From the NCBI RefSeq assembly GCF_000520955.1, contig NZ_JACC01000003.1, positions 124,001 to 188,000 on the forward strand: a stretch of 64,000 bases of DNA. Direction: 5' to 3'. Origin of the DNA: Aquimarina pacifica. Lineage in GTDB: Bacteria > Bacteroidota > Bacteroidia > Flavobacteriales > Flavobacteriaceae. Positions 44,656 through 52,323 of this stretch are shown one piece after another. The position numbers and the translations under genes were made by a program. Under the pieces are notes generated by a model. The model did no database searches. It had not been told where the DNA came from and saw only the letters and a list, made by a program, of their open reading frames with translations. Each line of letters opens with the position of its first letter. Within the stretch, counting starts at the first letter, position 1.

Positions 44656-47407
44656 AATTATTTATGCGCCAAAAAAATAAACATATTATACATACCGCCA
44701 GAATACTATAAAACACCCAAAATAAATAGGTGTTAGATGTATTTGATGTTTCAATATTTCCATGAAGAATTAGTGGAGCCCAAAAATGAGGGGATTGTTC
44801 TGAGAGTTGATGTTCATTTAGGTATTTCAGTTTTGCTTTACGCAAAGCAGATGACTTGGATTCTCCATTTTTTAGAAAGGTATAAAAATCAAGTACAATC
44901 TTACTGCTAGATTTCTCATTTGTACTCCATAAGGATGAAATCACATTTTTTGCTCCTGCATGAAAAAAACCTCTGGATAAACTCATCATACCCTCTCCTG
45001 ATTGTAGATATCCTGTTCCCGTTTTACAGGCATCTAAAAACACTAAATCTGCTTGATTTTTGATAAAGTATAGTTCGTTCAAAGTGAGTATACTATCATG
45101 AAAAGCTATCCAAGGTTCATCAACACTAATAGCATTTGCATGTGTAGATAAATGGATGATATTATACTCTTCAGCCATGGTGATAAAGTTAGACTTGGTT
45201 GCACTATGTTCTTCTAAGATAGTACTATGCCACATACTTTTTAGAGCTTCCATTTTACTTTTGCTTCTTAATAGACTCGGAAGTTTATTTGTAAAGTGGG
45301 TCGGCGCAAAAGCGAGTACTTGAGACCTCGGTGAACGTTCTTTTTGTTCAATTTTTTCTAATAATGATACAGAATAGGCATACGTCGTTTCGAGATTCTT
45401 TATTAGATACGATATTTCATTTTTAGTAGTATCAGGTTGAGTAACTAGTGCTTCAAATGGAAAAGAATTTAATATGAAATCAGGAACTATTAATAAGTTT
45501 TCTATAGAAGAGGTATCAATTTCTGTATAAAAAGGAAACAATTGTTGATAGAGAGAAAATGCTAAGTTATTATATGTATCTAATTCATTTTTAGAAATAA
45601 AAGGCGTATTGATTAAAGTATTAATTCTTCTTATTTCTCTATTTAGTTTTTTAGGATCTTTTATTTTAAAAAAATGAGTCTTGGTTGTTGTTACCAAAAT
45701 TCCATATCCTTCATTTTCTTTAAGAATATATTGAATTAAACCAGTTGAGGGTGAAATAATTTTTGATTTGCAAGTCTCTAAAGAAGAAATAGTAATCTTC
45801 TTTTTGTAATGATAATAACCGGGGTATCTTTCTTCTAAAGAATTAATAAATCGTTCATATTTGTTTTTATGCTCAAAAATTATAGATTCTTTTTCAAGTC
45901 GAGTAAGAGTTGTGTCTTTGAGAAGTCTTTCTCTTTCTTTATGTATTGTATATTTTAAGCTATATTCTCGTTCTTTTATATTTTCGGGTAAATTGGCTTC
46001 ATTTTTGGCTTCTTCATGAGTAATATCCTCTAATAGAGATAATGACTTGCTTTTTTCCATGAAGAAAAAAGCACGACTTATATCATTTAACTCATAACAT
46101 ATAGCTGTTCCTAACATATATAAATCTACTCCTTTTCTTCTCCAAAAATATTTTGATTGTTGCTCGACATTTTCTGAGCGAATTATATCAATACCTCGAT
46201 CGGCCAAAATAATTGTAGATAATGCTTTTTTTAGTAATAATTTGTCCTTTGTGTTTTGATAAAAAATATACCAGGCATTTGCTTTATCTTTTAAGTCATT
46301 AACAAGTTGCGTTTTGTTATTTGATTGCGCAAGTTCTTCATAACTAAGTAGGCTATTGTAGTCGACATCTGTATATTGCCCAATAGTATATGAAATGGCT
46401 TTCTGATAATGTTGTAAAGCAGCGGTATATTCTTTTTTGTATAAAAAATAGTCTCCCAAATTGTCATACGTAGATGTTTTTAAAGGGTCATATTGTAATG
46501 CTTCTTGATAATATTGATATGCCAGTGGATATTGGTTTGTTTTTGCATAAATATATCCTAACGCATCATATGCTGTTGCTATATCCTTATTATTAGTAGG
46601 AAAATCATTAAGACCTATTTCTAAGGCTTTACTGTAATGATATATGGCATCCTCATATTCTTCTAATTCTTCATATATCCAACCATATCGAGCATATAGG
46701 ATCATGCTTGTTTTTTGTCTTATTTTTTTTGGAAGGTGGACAATTGACTCTTCTACTTTTTTTAGATATAGAATTGCTTTTTTATAGTCTTCGGCCTTCA
46801 TTGTTTTAGAATATACCCGCGAAAAACTTAAGTACACACGATATAATTCCTTTTTATGTTTGGGATCTTCTGATTTTATAATTTTATTCTCAATCTCTTG
46901 TAAATAATGGATTACTTTGTAATAATCTCCGCGACTTATGTATAAATCTGTAAGTCTTTTTGTATAGGCATGAATAGTATATTTGTCTACATATGGCTGA
47001 CTAATTAGTTCATTAAATGTTTGTATAGCCATTGGTTCATTACCAGAAAACAGATGAAATAAAGCAATGTTATTATAACTTTTATTGATTATCGATGGTA
47101 TAGAATCTGCATATAGTTTCTGTATATTCAATGCTTTTGTTGTATTAATAACCGCATTTTCGATATCATTATTTCTATAGTTTAATTTTCCAAAATCGTT
47201 ATATAAATAGCTTAATTCAATACTATTGTTTGAGTTGAGAGTAAGTAGCCGATTCAATTCTTCATTTTTACATGAATACTCAAGGTTTGAATTTTTTATT
47301 TCATGATACCTAACATCTAAGTGCTGCATATAATCCTGCCCTTGGCTAATATTAGTAGAAAATAAACATGAAGTTAGTATAAAACTATAAATAATAGCAA
47401 ATCGCAT
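44627..47407 (-). CDS. Secreted TPR-CHAT caspase-like protease with C-terminal membrane anchor
   Basis: A 926-residue protein: signal peptide (SFILTSCLFSTNISQGQ), about 11 TPR units to residue about 420, a helical linker, then a CHAT domain (clan CD, caspase-like). The His-Cys dyad is visible as IIHLSTHANA (His about 756) and VFLDACKTGTG (Cys about 794), followed by GEGMMSLSRGFFHAGA and ISSLWSTNEK. A membrane helix (about 894-914) and a basic tail end it, so the CHAT domain is predicted in the periplasm. CHAT proteases are normally activated by a partner bound to the TPRs. Two terminators separate it from the S8 gene upstream, so it should have its own promoter. The substrate is unknown. Confidence 0.9.
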   Translation of the reverse strand: MRFAIIYSFILTSCLFSTNISQGQDYMQHLDVRYHEIKNSNLEYSCKNEELNRLLTLNSNNSIELSYLYNDFGKLNYRNNDIENAVINTTKALNIQKLYADSIPSIINKSYNNIALFHLFSGNEPMAIQTFNELISQPYVDKYTIHAYTKRLTDLYISRGDYYKVIHYLQEIENKIIKSEDPKHKKELYRVYLSFSRVYSKTMKAEDYKKAILYLKKVEESIVHLPKKIRQKTSMILYARYGWIYEELEEYEDAIYHYSKALEIGLNDFPTNNKDIATAYDALGYIYAKTNQYPLAYQYYQEALQYDPLKTSTYDNLGDYFLYKKEYTAALQHYQKAISYTIGQYTDVDYNSLLSYEELAQSNNKTQLVNDLKDKANAWYIFYQNTKDKLLLKKALSTIILADRGIDIIRSENVEQQSKYFWRRKGVDLYMLGTAICYELNDISRAFFFMEKSKSLSLLEDITHEEAKNEANLPENIKEREYSLKYTIHKERERLLKDTTLTRLEKESIIFEHKNKYERFINSLEERYPGYYHYKKKITISSLETCKSKIISPSTGLIQYILKENEGYGILVTTTKTHFFKIKDPKKLNREIRRINTLINTPFISKNELDTYNNLAFSLYQQLFPFYTEIDTSSIENLLIVPDFILNSFPFEALVTQPDTTKNEISYLIKNLETTYAYSVSLLEKIEQKERSPRSQVLAFAPTHFTNKLPSLLRSKSKMEALKSMWHSTILEEHSATKSNFITMAEEYNIIHLSTHANAISVDEPWIAFHDSILTLNELYFIKNQADLVFLDACKTGTGYLQSGEGMMSLSRGFFHAGAKNVISSLWSTNEKSSSKIVLDFYTFLKNGESKSSALRKAKLKYLNEHQLSEQSPHFWAPLILHGNIETSNTSNTYLFWVFYSILAVCIICLFFWRINNSKKNKKPIY

Positions 47408-47466
47408 ATAGGGGTGAAATCATACATTAGAAGTACTAAAATTATGGAATTTTTGTATGAAATGTT

Positions 47467-47505
47467 AAAAAAAACTGTTTGATAATTGCAAAAATTATCA
47501 AACAG
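47467..47505 (-). terminator. Strong intrinsic terminator between the S8 and CHAT genes
   Basis: On the minus strand CTGTTTGATAATT pairs perfectly with AATTATCAAACAG over 13 bases around a 5-base loop and is followed by an eight-T run. It stops transcription of the S8 gene before the CHAT gene. Confidence 0.88.
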
Positions 47506-47529
47506 CATAATGGTGTGTATATATTGCAA

Positions 47530-47577
47530 AAACTCATCTAGACCTTTTCTTTTGAGAGAAATAGTTTAGACGAGTTT
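47530..47577 (-). terminator. Second hairpin after the S8 gene
   Basis: On the minus strand AAACTCGTCTA pairs with TAGATGAGTTT over 11 positions with one G-U, followed by TTTTGC. It is weaker than the terminator at 47467-47505 and lies 15 bases after the S8 stop codon. Confidence 0.55.
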
Positions 47578-47591
47578 GAAACGTATGTTAT

Positions 47592-48860
47592 TTATTCAAT
47601 AATAATATCAGAATATTTAACAGGAAGGAGAGTAGTACTTAATATAGTTCCATTGATTTCTAGCCTTTCTTCTACCTGTTCTGATTTACTATACCCTTCG
47701 GTAATGTATAGTGCGCTCTTACCCGTTACTATAGGTGTAGCAAAAGATGTTCCCGAAATTAATTCATTAACCCCATCTGTATTTTGGGTAGGTACTTGAT
47801 CACCTAATGATAAAAAGTCAACACTAGTAGATCCATGATTAGAAAAAGATGCGATATGTATCTTTTTCTTATTAATACTGCCAATAGAGAACAAATTTTT
47901 GTGCGTGTATGATGACGGGTAATGTGGTAAGAAATCATTATTGTTAAACGTATTTCCAGATGAGGAAATATTTAATATTTTAGGATTTTCGGCAATCAAT
48001 TGAGATAATATGACACTTTGATGACCATACCAACCAAAACTCATATTTATTATGGATATACCAGGTTTACTTACTGCATATGCGTATCCACAGAGTGTGG
48101 TGAAAGTAGTTCCTTTTCCTTCATCATCAAAAATTTTAACAGGTAAGATACTATAATTCTGTACCCCTTCATTGTGTAATTTATTTGCAAGGATTCCAGT
48201 AACAGCAGTACCATGACCATTATCATCGTAGGTATTAGAATCACTATTCATAAAATCCCATCCAGATATTTCTATATCTCCATTGTTTACACATAGATTA
48301 GATTCGTCATTCGTTTTGTATAATGTAGGACTATAACCTATTAATTTTCTTAGGTCAATTCCTGTATCCAGTATTGCGATGCTAACATCTGGCTCTTCGA
48401 TACCAATAAATTCTTTAATCAAATACCTATTTTCTTCTTCTGATTGTATAGAAGGGTCATGAAAAGGAACCATATTTTGGTTAGGATAATTAAATTGAAA
48501 ATCAACTCCTTCAATACCAACACCATCTTGTGTTATTTCATCTTTTCTTCCCTCAATATCCGTACCTACACTAAATTCCCATTGCTCAATATAAGTATTT
48601 GTGCAGTTACATTTTTTTGTGCCAATAACTTTAAATTGGTCTCTCAAGGCTTTTTTGTCACTTTCTTTTACCCCAATTCTATATCTAATTATGAGTGATG
48701 TTTCTATTAATGTGGGCATAGTAATCCCAATTTTGCTCGTTGTAGAATTGCTTGTTAATTTCGTTTGTTCTATTTCAAATTCATCTAATTCATTATAAGA
48801 ACAACTTATAGTAAAAATGTAAATAGAAATAATATATAGTAAAGATGTAGAACTTTTCAT
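47592..48860 (-). CDS. Subtilisin-like S8 family serine peptidase, lipoprotein
   Basis: A 422-residue exported lipoprotein (signal peptide to ISC, Cys about 20). After about 130 residues of propeptide-like sequence comes a peptidase S8 domain with Asp165 (AILDTGID), His216 (DDNGHGTAV), the oxyanion Asn in SSSGNTF (about 303) and Ser372 (SGTSFATP). The triad is complete, so the enzyme should be active. A Cys pair (KCNC) sits near residue 84. It has no T9SS sorting domain at its end. It is divergent from the sigma-factor gene with a 95-base gap and is followed by two terminators, which points to co-regulation with the sigma operon. Confidence 0.92.
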   Translation of the reverse strand: MKSSTSLLYIISIYIFTISCSYNELDEFEIEQTKLTSNSTTSKIGITMPTLIETSLIIRYRIGVKESDKKALRDQFKVIGTKKCNCTNTYIEQWEFSVGTDIEGRKDEITQDGVGIEGVDFQFNYPNQNMVPFHDPSIQSEEENRYLIKEFIGIEEPDVSIAILDTGIDLRKLIGYSPTLYKTNDESNLCVNNGDIEISGWDFMNSDSNTYDDNGHGTAVTGILANKLHNEGVQNYSILPVKIFDDEGKGTTFTTLCGYAYAVSKPGISIINMSFGWYGHQSVILSQLIAENPKILNISSSGNTFNNNDFLPHYPSSYTHKNLFSIGSINKKKIHIASFSNHGSTSVDFLSLGDQVPTQNTDGVNELISGTSFATPIVTGKSALYITEGYSKSEQVEERLEINGTILSTTLLPVKYSDIIIE

Positions 48861-48955
48861 TTGGTTATAATTTTAAATATTACTTTTATACTAAAGTGCA
48901 TAGATGATTAAATCATTACCCATTTTTTTAAGATAAATAAAAAGAAATTGATTTT

Positions 48956-49519
48956 ATGGAAGAAACAACAGTAGTAAAATTAGATGATAAGTATCTTAAT
49001 GCATTATTAAAAAATGACAGTGCTGTGATTTCTGAAATTTATGAACAGTTTTTTCCTAAAACAATGCATTTTATTTTGAAAAATAGAGGAACGTTGGCAC
49101 AGGCAAAAGATATTTTTCAAGAATCACTGCTTTATATTATCATTGGTGTTAAGGAGAGAAAGCTTACAATTTCTTGTTTTGAGGCTTATTTGTTTACTAT
49201 TACTAAGAATATGTGGCGCCGCGAAATAGAAAAACAAAAAAAACGGGTAATAAAAGACAACTTACATACACTTGTAAGTAAAGAGACAGAATTTGCCAGG
49301 TTTATGATAGAACAAGAGCACTTAGAATTATATCAAAAAAAGTTTGATCTATTATCAGACAATTGCAAAGACATACTAACACTTTTTTTTAATGAGGTAT
49401 CGTATGAGGATATAACAGAAGAGTTGTCGTATGCCAGTATTAATACGGTAAGACAGCGCGTGTTTAAGTGTAAAAGTAAATTAATTAAACTTATAAAATT
49501 TGATACCAGATTTAATTAA
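48956..49519 (+). CDS. ECF-type RNA polymerase sigma factor
   Basis: A 187-residue sigma-70 family member of the extracytoplasmic-function class. Region 2 is seen as VISEIYEQFFPKTMHFILK and AKDIFQESLLYIIIG. Region 4 is CKDILTLFFNEVSYEDITEE followed by INTVRQRVFKCKSKLIKLI, a helix-turn-helix. The length fits ECF factors without extra domains. It is divergent from the S8 gene and is followed 15 bases later by the anti-sigma-like gene, so the pair is one operon. Its target promoters cannot be inferred; the divergent intergenic region is a candidate. Confidence 0.92.
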   Translation: MEETTVVKLDDKYLNALLKNDSAVISEIYEQFFPKTMHFILKNRGTLAQAKDIFQESLLYIIIGVKERKLTISCFEAYLFTITKNMWRREIEKQKKRVIKDNLHTLVSKETEFARFMIEQEHLELYQKKFDLLSDNCKDILTLFFNEVSYEDITEELSYASINTVRQRVFKCKSKLIKLIKFDTRFN

Positions 49520-49534
49520 ATAGTAACTACAATA

Positions 49535-50365
49535 ATGGAATTTGATCAAGCAACATACGAAAAAATAGATGCTTATATTTTTGGTCGTCTAACGGGTAAA
49601 GAAAAAGAGCTTTTTGAAAAAGAGATAGAAGGTAATATAGAATTAAAGAAAGAAGTAATACTCAATAAAGCTGTAAAAGCTTCTATTGCTAACGAAGATT
49701 GGACTTTATTAGATCATGATTTAGAAAGTGACCAAGTTAAGCATATTGCAAGTTTGCGTAGAAGTGATGTATACACTAAGAAAGCTTTTGATTTAAAAAA
49801 CATAGGAGATACATATTTTGAAACTCTTGATCAAAAACCTAAAAGAAGTAAACGACTCTTGTATATTGCCGTTACTGCAGCCGCGGCAGTATTGCTTATA
49901 TTTTTTATTGGAAACTATAGTTCTAACCCATCTACAGAGGCACTATATGCCGAATATAACAATTGGGATGATTTACCCTCGCTAACACTTCAAGGAGATA
50001 CCACTGCAAATTTAGCAAAAGGGGAGGAGTTATTTAATAAAGGAGCATATCAAGAGGTAATAGCTCTTTTTACGCAAAATATAGAAGAATCTCAAGTAGC
50101 GCATAAAGAAATAAATCCATATGTATTGTCTTATTTGGGAGCATCATATCTAGAGTCTGGCGCATATAATAAAGCATTAGAAACTTTCAATATTTTACTA
50201 AAAAATAATACTCTGGATAGTTCAAAAGGATATTGGTATAAGGCAATGGTTTATCTGAAACAAGGAAATCGCGAAAAAGCAATTGAAGAGTTAAAATTGC
50301 TTACAAATAATAAACAACACTTTAATTTTGACGTAGCGAAACGATTATTAAGAAAGCTTGAGTAA
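49535..50365 (+). CDS. Anti-sigma-like membrane protein with periplasmic TPR domain
   Basis: A 276-residue protein. The cytoplasmic N-terminus (IDAYIFGRLTGKEKELFEKE) fits the Y-x2-G-x-L helical pattern of Bacteroidota anti-sigma factors. A single membrane segment lies at residues about 108-127 (LYIAVTAAAAVLLIFFIG), with basic residues on its N-terminal side, so the C-terminus is periplasmic. The C-terminal half contains three TPR-like units (GEELFNKGAYQEVIALF, SYLGASYLESGAYNKAL, GYWYKAMVYLKQGNREKA). It is 15 bases after the sigma gene. I infer that it sequesters the sigma factor and that the TPR part senses or is cleaved by a periplasmic partner. This is unproven. Confidence 0.85.
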   Translation: MEFDQATYEKIDAYIFGRLTGKEKELFEKEIEGNIELKKEVILNKAVKASIANEDWTLLDHDLESDQVKHIASLRRSDVYTKKAFDLKNIGDTYFETLDQKPKRSKRLLYIAVTAAAAVLLIFFIGNYSSNPSTEALYAEYNNWDDLPSLTLQGDTTANLAKGEELFNKGAYQEVIALFTQNIEESQVAHKEINPYVLSYLGASYLESGAYNKALETFNILLKNNTLDSSKGYWYKAMVYLKQGNREKAIEELKLLTNNKQHFNFDVAKRLLRKLE

Positions 50366-50511
50366 GTCTCGCATATTTGTGTTATTATATCTCTACCATG
50401 CATTCATAATTTGATTATAGCATTAGCTACGCTAAAATTAATAAAGCTCGAGTATTTTATATTTTAAAACGAAGTCGTAAAGTATAGTAAAGGGCAGAAC
50501 TCATCCTCCAT

Positions 50512-51069
50512 ATGATTAAAAATATAGTTATAAGAATGATAATGATATTCGTTGTAAGTGTGTTTACATCGGTATTAAGTTTCGGACAAAAAACTAGTAA
50601 GTATGAAAAAACAGAATACAATATCGGATTCAATTATGAACAAGATGAGTTTTCTATTTTAAGTAAAGATATGATCGTATTAACCTTTAATTATTCTTTT
50701 TTGACAACGATAGAAGAGGCTAATATTCCCTTTATACATAATAAATTTGGACCTTATTATAAAAAGTATTGTCAATCACTGGTTCGTTCGTTAATAAGAG
50801 AAAATTTTGGTCAATATACGGTGGAAGAGATAGTGTACTCAAAAAGAGATTTAATAATAACTGATATATCTAATAAATTGAGTACTTCATTAGAAGAATA
50901 CAAGATTATTTTTGAAAAGTTACTCATTGAATCTATTGAAATACCACCAGAACTTAAAGCCTCTATGGAAGAGGTTGTGATAGCCCAGCAGGAAGTTATT
51001 GCGAAAAGATATGAATTAGAGAAAGTGAAAATTGAACTAGAAATACAAGCAGCCAAAAATAAAAATTGA
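50512..51069 (+). CDS. Miniature SPFH/prohibitin-like exported protein
   Basis: A 185-residue protein with a hydrophobic N-terminal segment ending in SVLSFGQ that can act as signal peptide or anchor. The middle resembles the core of an SPFH domain: YCQSLVRSLIRENFGQYTVE, VYSKRDLIITDIS and IESIEIPPELKASMEE line up with the prohibitin-like protein at 36.2 kb (RAVARSVVGRYTPEQLY, STKRDAIQNEI, VRDVTLPIAIKEAIE). It is much shorter than normal SPFH proteins and ends in a Glu/Lys-rich helix. It lies 146 bases after the anti-sigma-like gene on the same strand and may or may not be in its operon. Confidence 0.68.
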   Translation: MIKNIVIRMIMIFVVSVFTSVLSFGQKTSKYEKTEYNIGFNYEQDEFSILSKDMIVLTFNYSFLTTIEEANIPFIHNKFGPYYKKYCQSLVRSLIRENFGQYTVEEIVYSKRDLIITDISNKLSTSLEEYKIIFEKLLIESIEIPPELKASMEEVVIAQQEVIAKRYELEKVKIELEIQAAKNKN

Positions 51070-51128
51070 ATTAAAATAAAACCACAAAACGTTTTGTTCT
51101 CTTGTGATATAGTATTTACACCAGACAT

Positions 51129-51977
51129 TCAGGGTTTTCCTAAAATATGATTTATCATAAAAGTAGCTTGTAATCCTTCTGGAGTAATTGGTAGATTCTC
51201 GTTTTCTTCAATAGTCTCTTCAAATACATTCATTTTATCTTTTTCATAATGAACTAAATTCCATTTTTGTTCATGATATTCTAATGAGGTTAAGTTTTCG
51301 ATCCAATCTCCAGAATTAAAATATATACAAGAACCATTTTTATCTGTATACTTTCTCATTTGAGGTTGATGAATATGGCCACAAACAACATAATGATACC
51401 CATTTTTTACTGCTAGTTCTGCAGCGACATTCTCAAAATCAGTTATATATTTTACAGCTTTTTTTACACTATTCTTTATTTTCTTTGATAAAGAGAATTT
51501 TTCTTTCCCCATTCGTATCAAAAACCAATTTATTAATTGATTCAATAAAATAAGGAGATCATATCCCCAACCACCTAACTTTGCTAACCATTTCGCATTT
51601 TGAATGGAAGCATCAAAAATATCTCCATGAAAAAACCAGGCCTTTTTTCCATCTAACTCTAGTACAAGTTTATCAACAAGCTTAAAGTTTCCCATTTCAG
51701 TATCACTAAACTTGCGTAACATCTCATCATGATTACCTGTAATATATATTACCTCTGTTCCTTTAGAGGCAAGAGAAATTATTTTTTTTAGTACTTTAAG
51801 ATGTGCCTTAGGAAAGTATCGTTTTCTAAATTGCCAGATATCTATGATATCTCCGTTAAGAATCAATGTCTTTGGTTTAATACTATTGAGATAATTAAGA
51901 AATTCTTGCGCTTGACACCCATATGTACCCAAGTGAACATCAGATACTACAACAAGTTCTACAGTACGTTTTTTCAT
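51129..51977 (-). CDS. UDP-2,3-diacylglucosamine diphosphatase-like metallophosphoesterase
   Basis: A 282-residue calcineurin-like phosphoesterase. The two-metal motifs appear in order: DVHLGTYGC, NGDIIDIW, TGNHDEM, WFFHGDIFD and YVVCGHIHQPQ. The spacing is that of the LpxH/UDP-2,3-diacylglucosamine hydrolase group that acts in lipid A synthesis, though members from Bacteroidota also form a broader family. It is cytoplasmic, with no signal peptide. It converges with the SPFH-like gene. The lipid A role is inferred from motif similarity, while the main lipid A genes sit at 23.7-28.5 kb. Confidence 0.87.
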   Translation of the reverse strand: MKKRTVELVVVSDVHLGTYGCQAQEFLNYLNSIKPKTLILNGDIIDIWQFRKRYFPKAHLKVLKKIISLASKGTEVIYITGNHDEMLRKFSDTEMGNFKLVDKLVLELDGKKAWFFHGDIFDASIQNAKWLAKLGGWGYDLLILLNQLINWFLIRMGKEKFSLSKKIKNSVKKAVKYITDFENVAAELAVKNGYHYVVCGHIHQPQMRKYTDKNGSCIYFNSGDWIENLTSLEYHEQKWNLVHYEKDKMNVFEETIEENENLPITPEGLQATFMINHILGKP

Positions 51978-52323
51978 AAAAAAATATCGTTATACAAATT
52001 AAGCATACCTCTTTGATATTAGAATTACCTAATTATAAGTTTATCGTTATTAGAATGCTACGATTTTTTTTTGATATTAAAAAAAGGTTAAAGAACGATA
52101 CACTGAATAAAAATAGTAAGTTCCATTTTTATGTATCTATTGATCTTTAATCAATGTGAATTGCAATAGTTTTTATAGCCCTTTATTCGTTAAAATGTAC
52201 TAAATGTTATGTGAAGTAGTCTATATAGGTCATTTATAATACTCTGTAGTATAAGTAAACAGTAAGTACAGTACCATGCTTTTTTCGTATACCGCATAGT
52301 ACATAATGCAATTACATTAAAAT
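51978..52323. other. 346-base intergenic gap between divergent genes
   Basis: No open frame of interest or RNA gene is seen. The region is AT-rich and must hold the promoters for the phosphoesterase and the GH3 operon, but I find no convincing TTG/TAnnTTTG pair. A short ATACT/AGTAT inverted repeat around 52241-52254 is the only symmetric element noted. Confidence 0.4.

Noticed and set aside
44627..51069. CRISPR type III-E (Craspase-like) or CHAT-gasdermin defence locus
   Set aside because: There are no cas genes, repeats or gasdermin-like protein, and the CHAT protein has a signal peptide, so it is not cytoplasmic like those systems.
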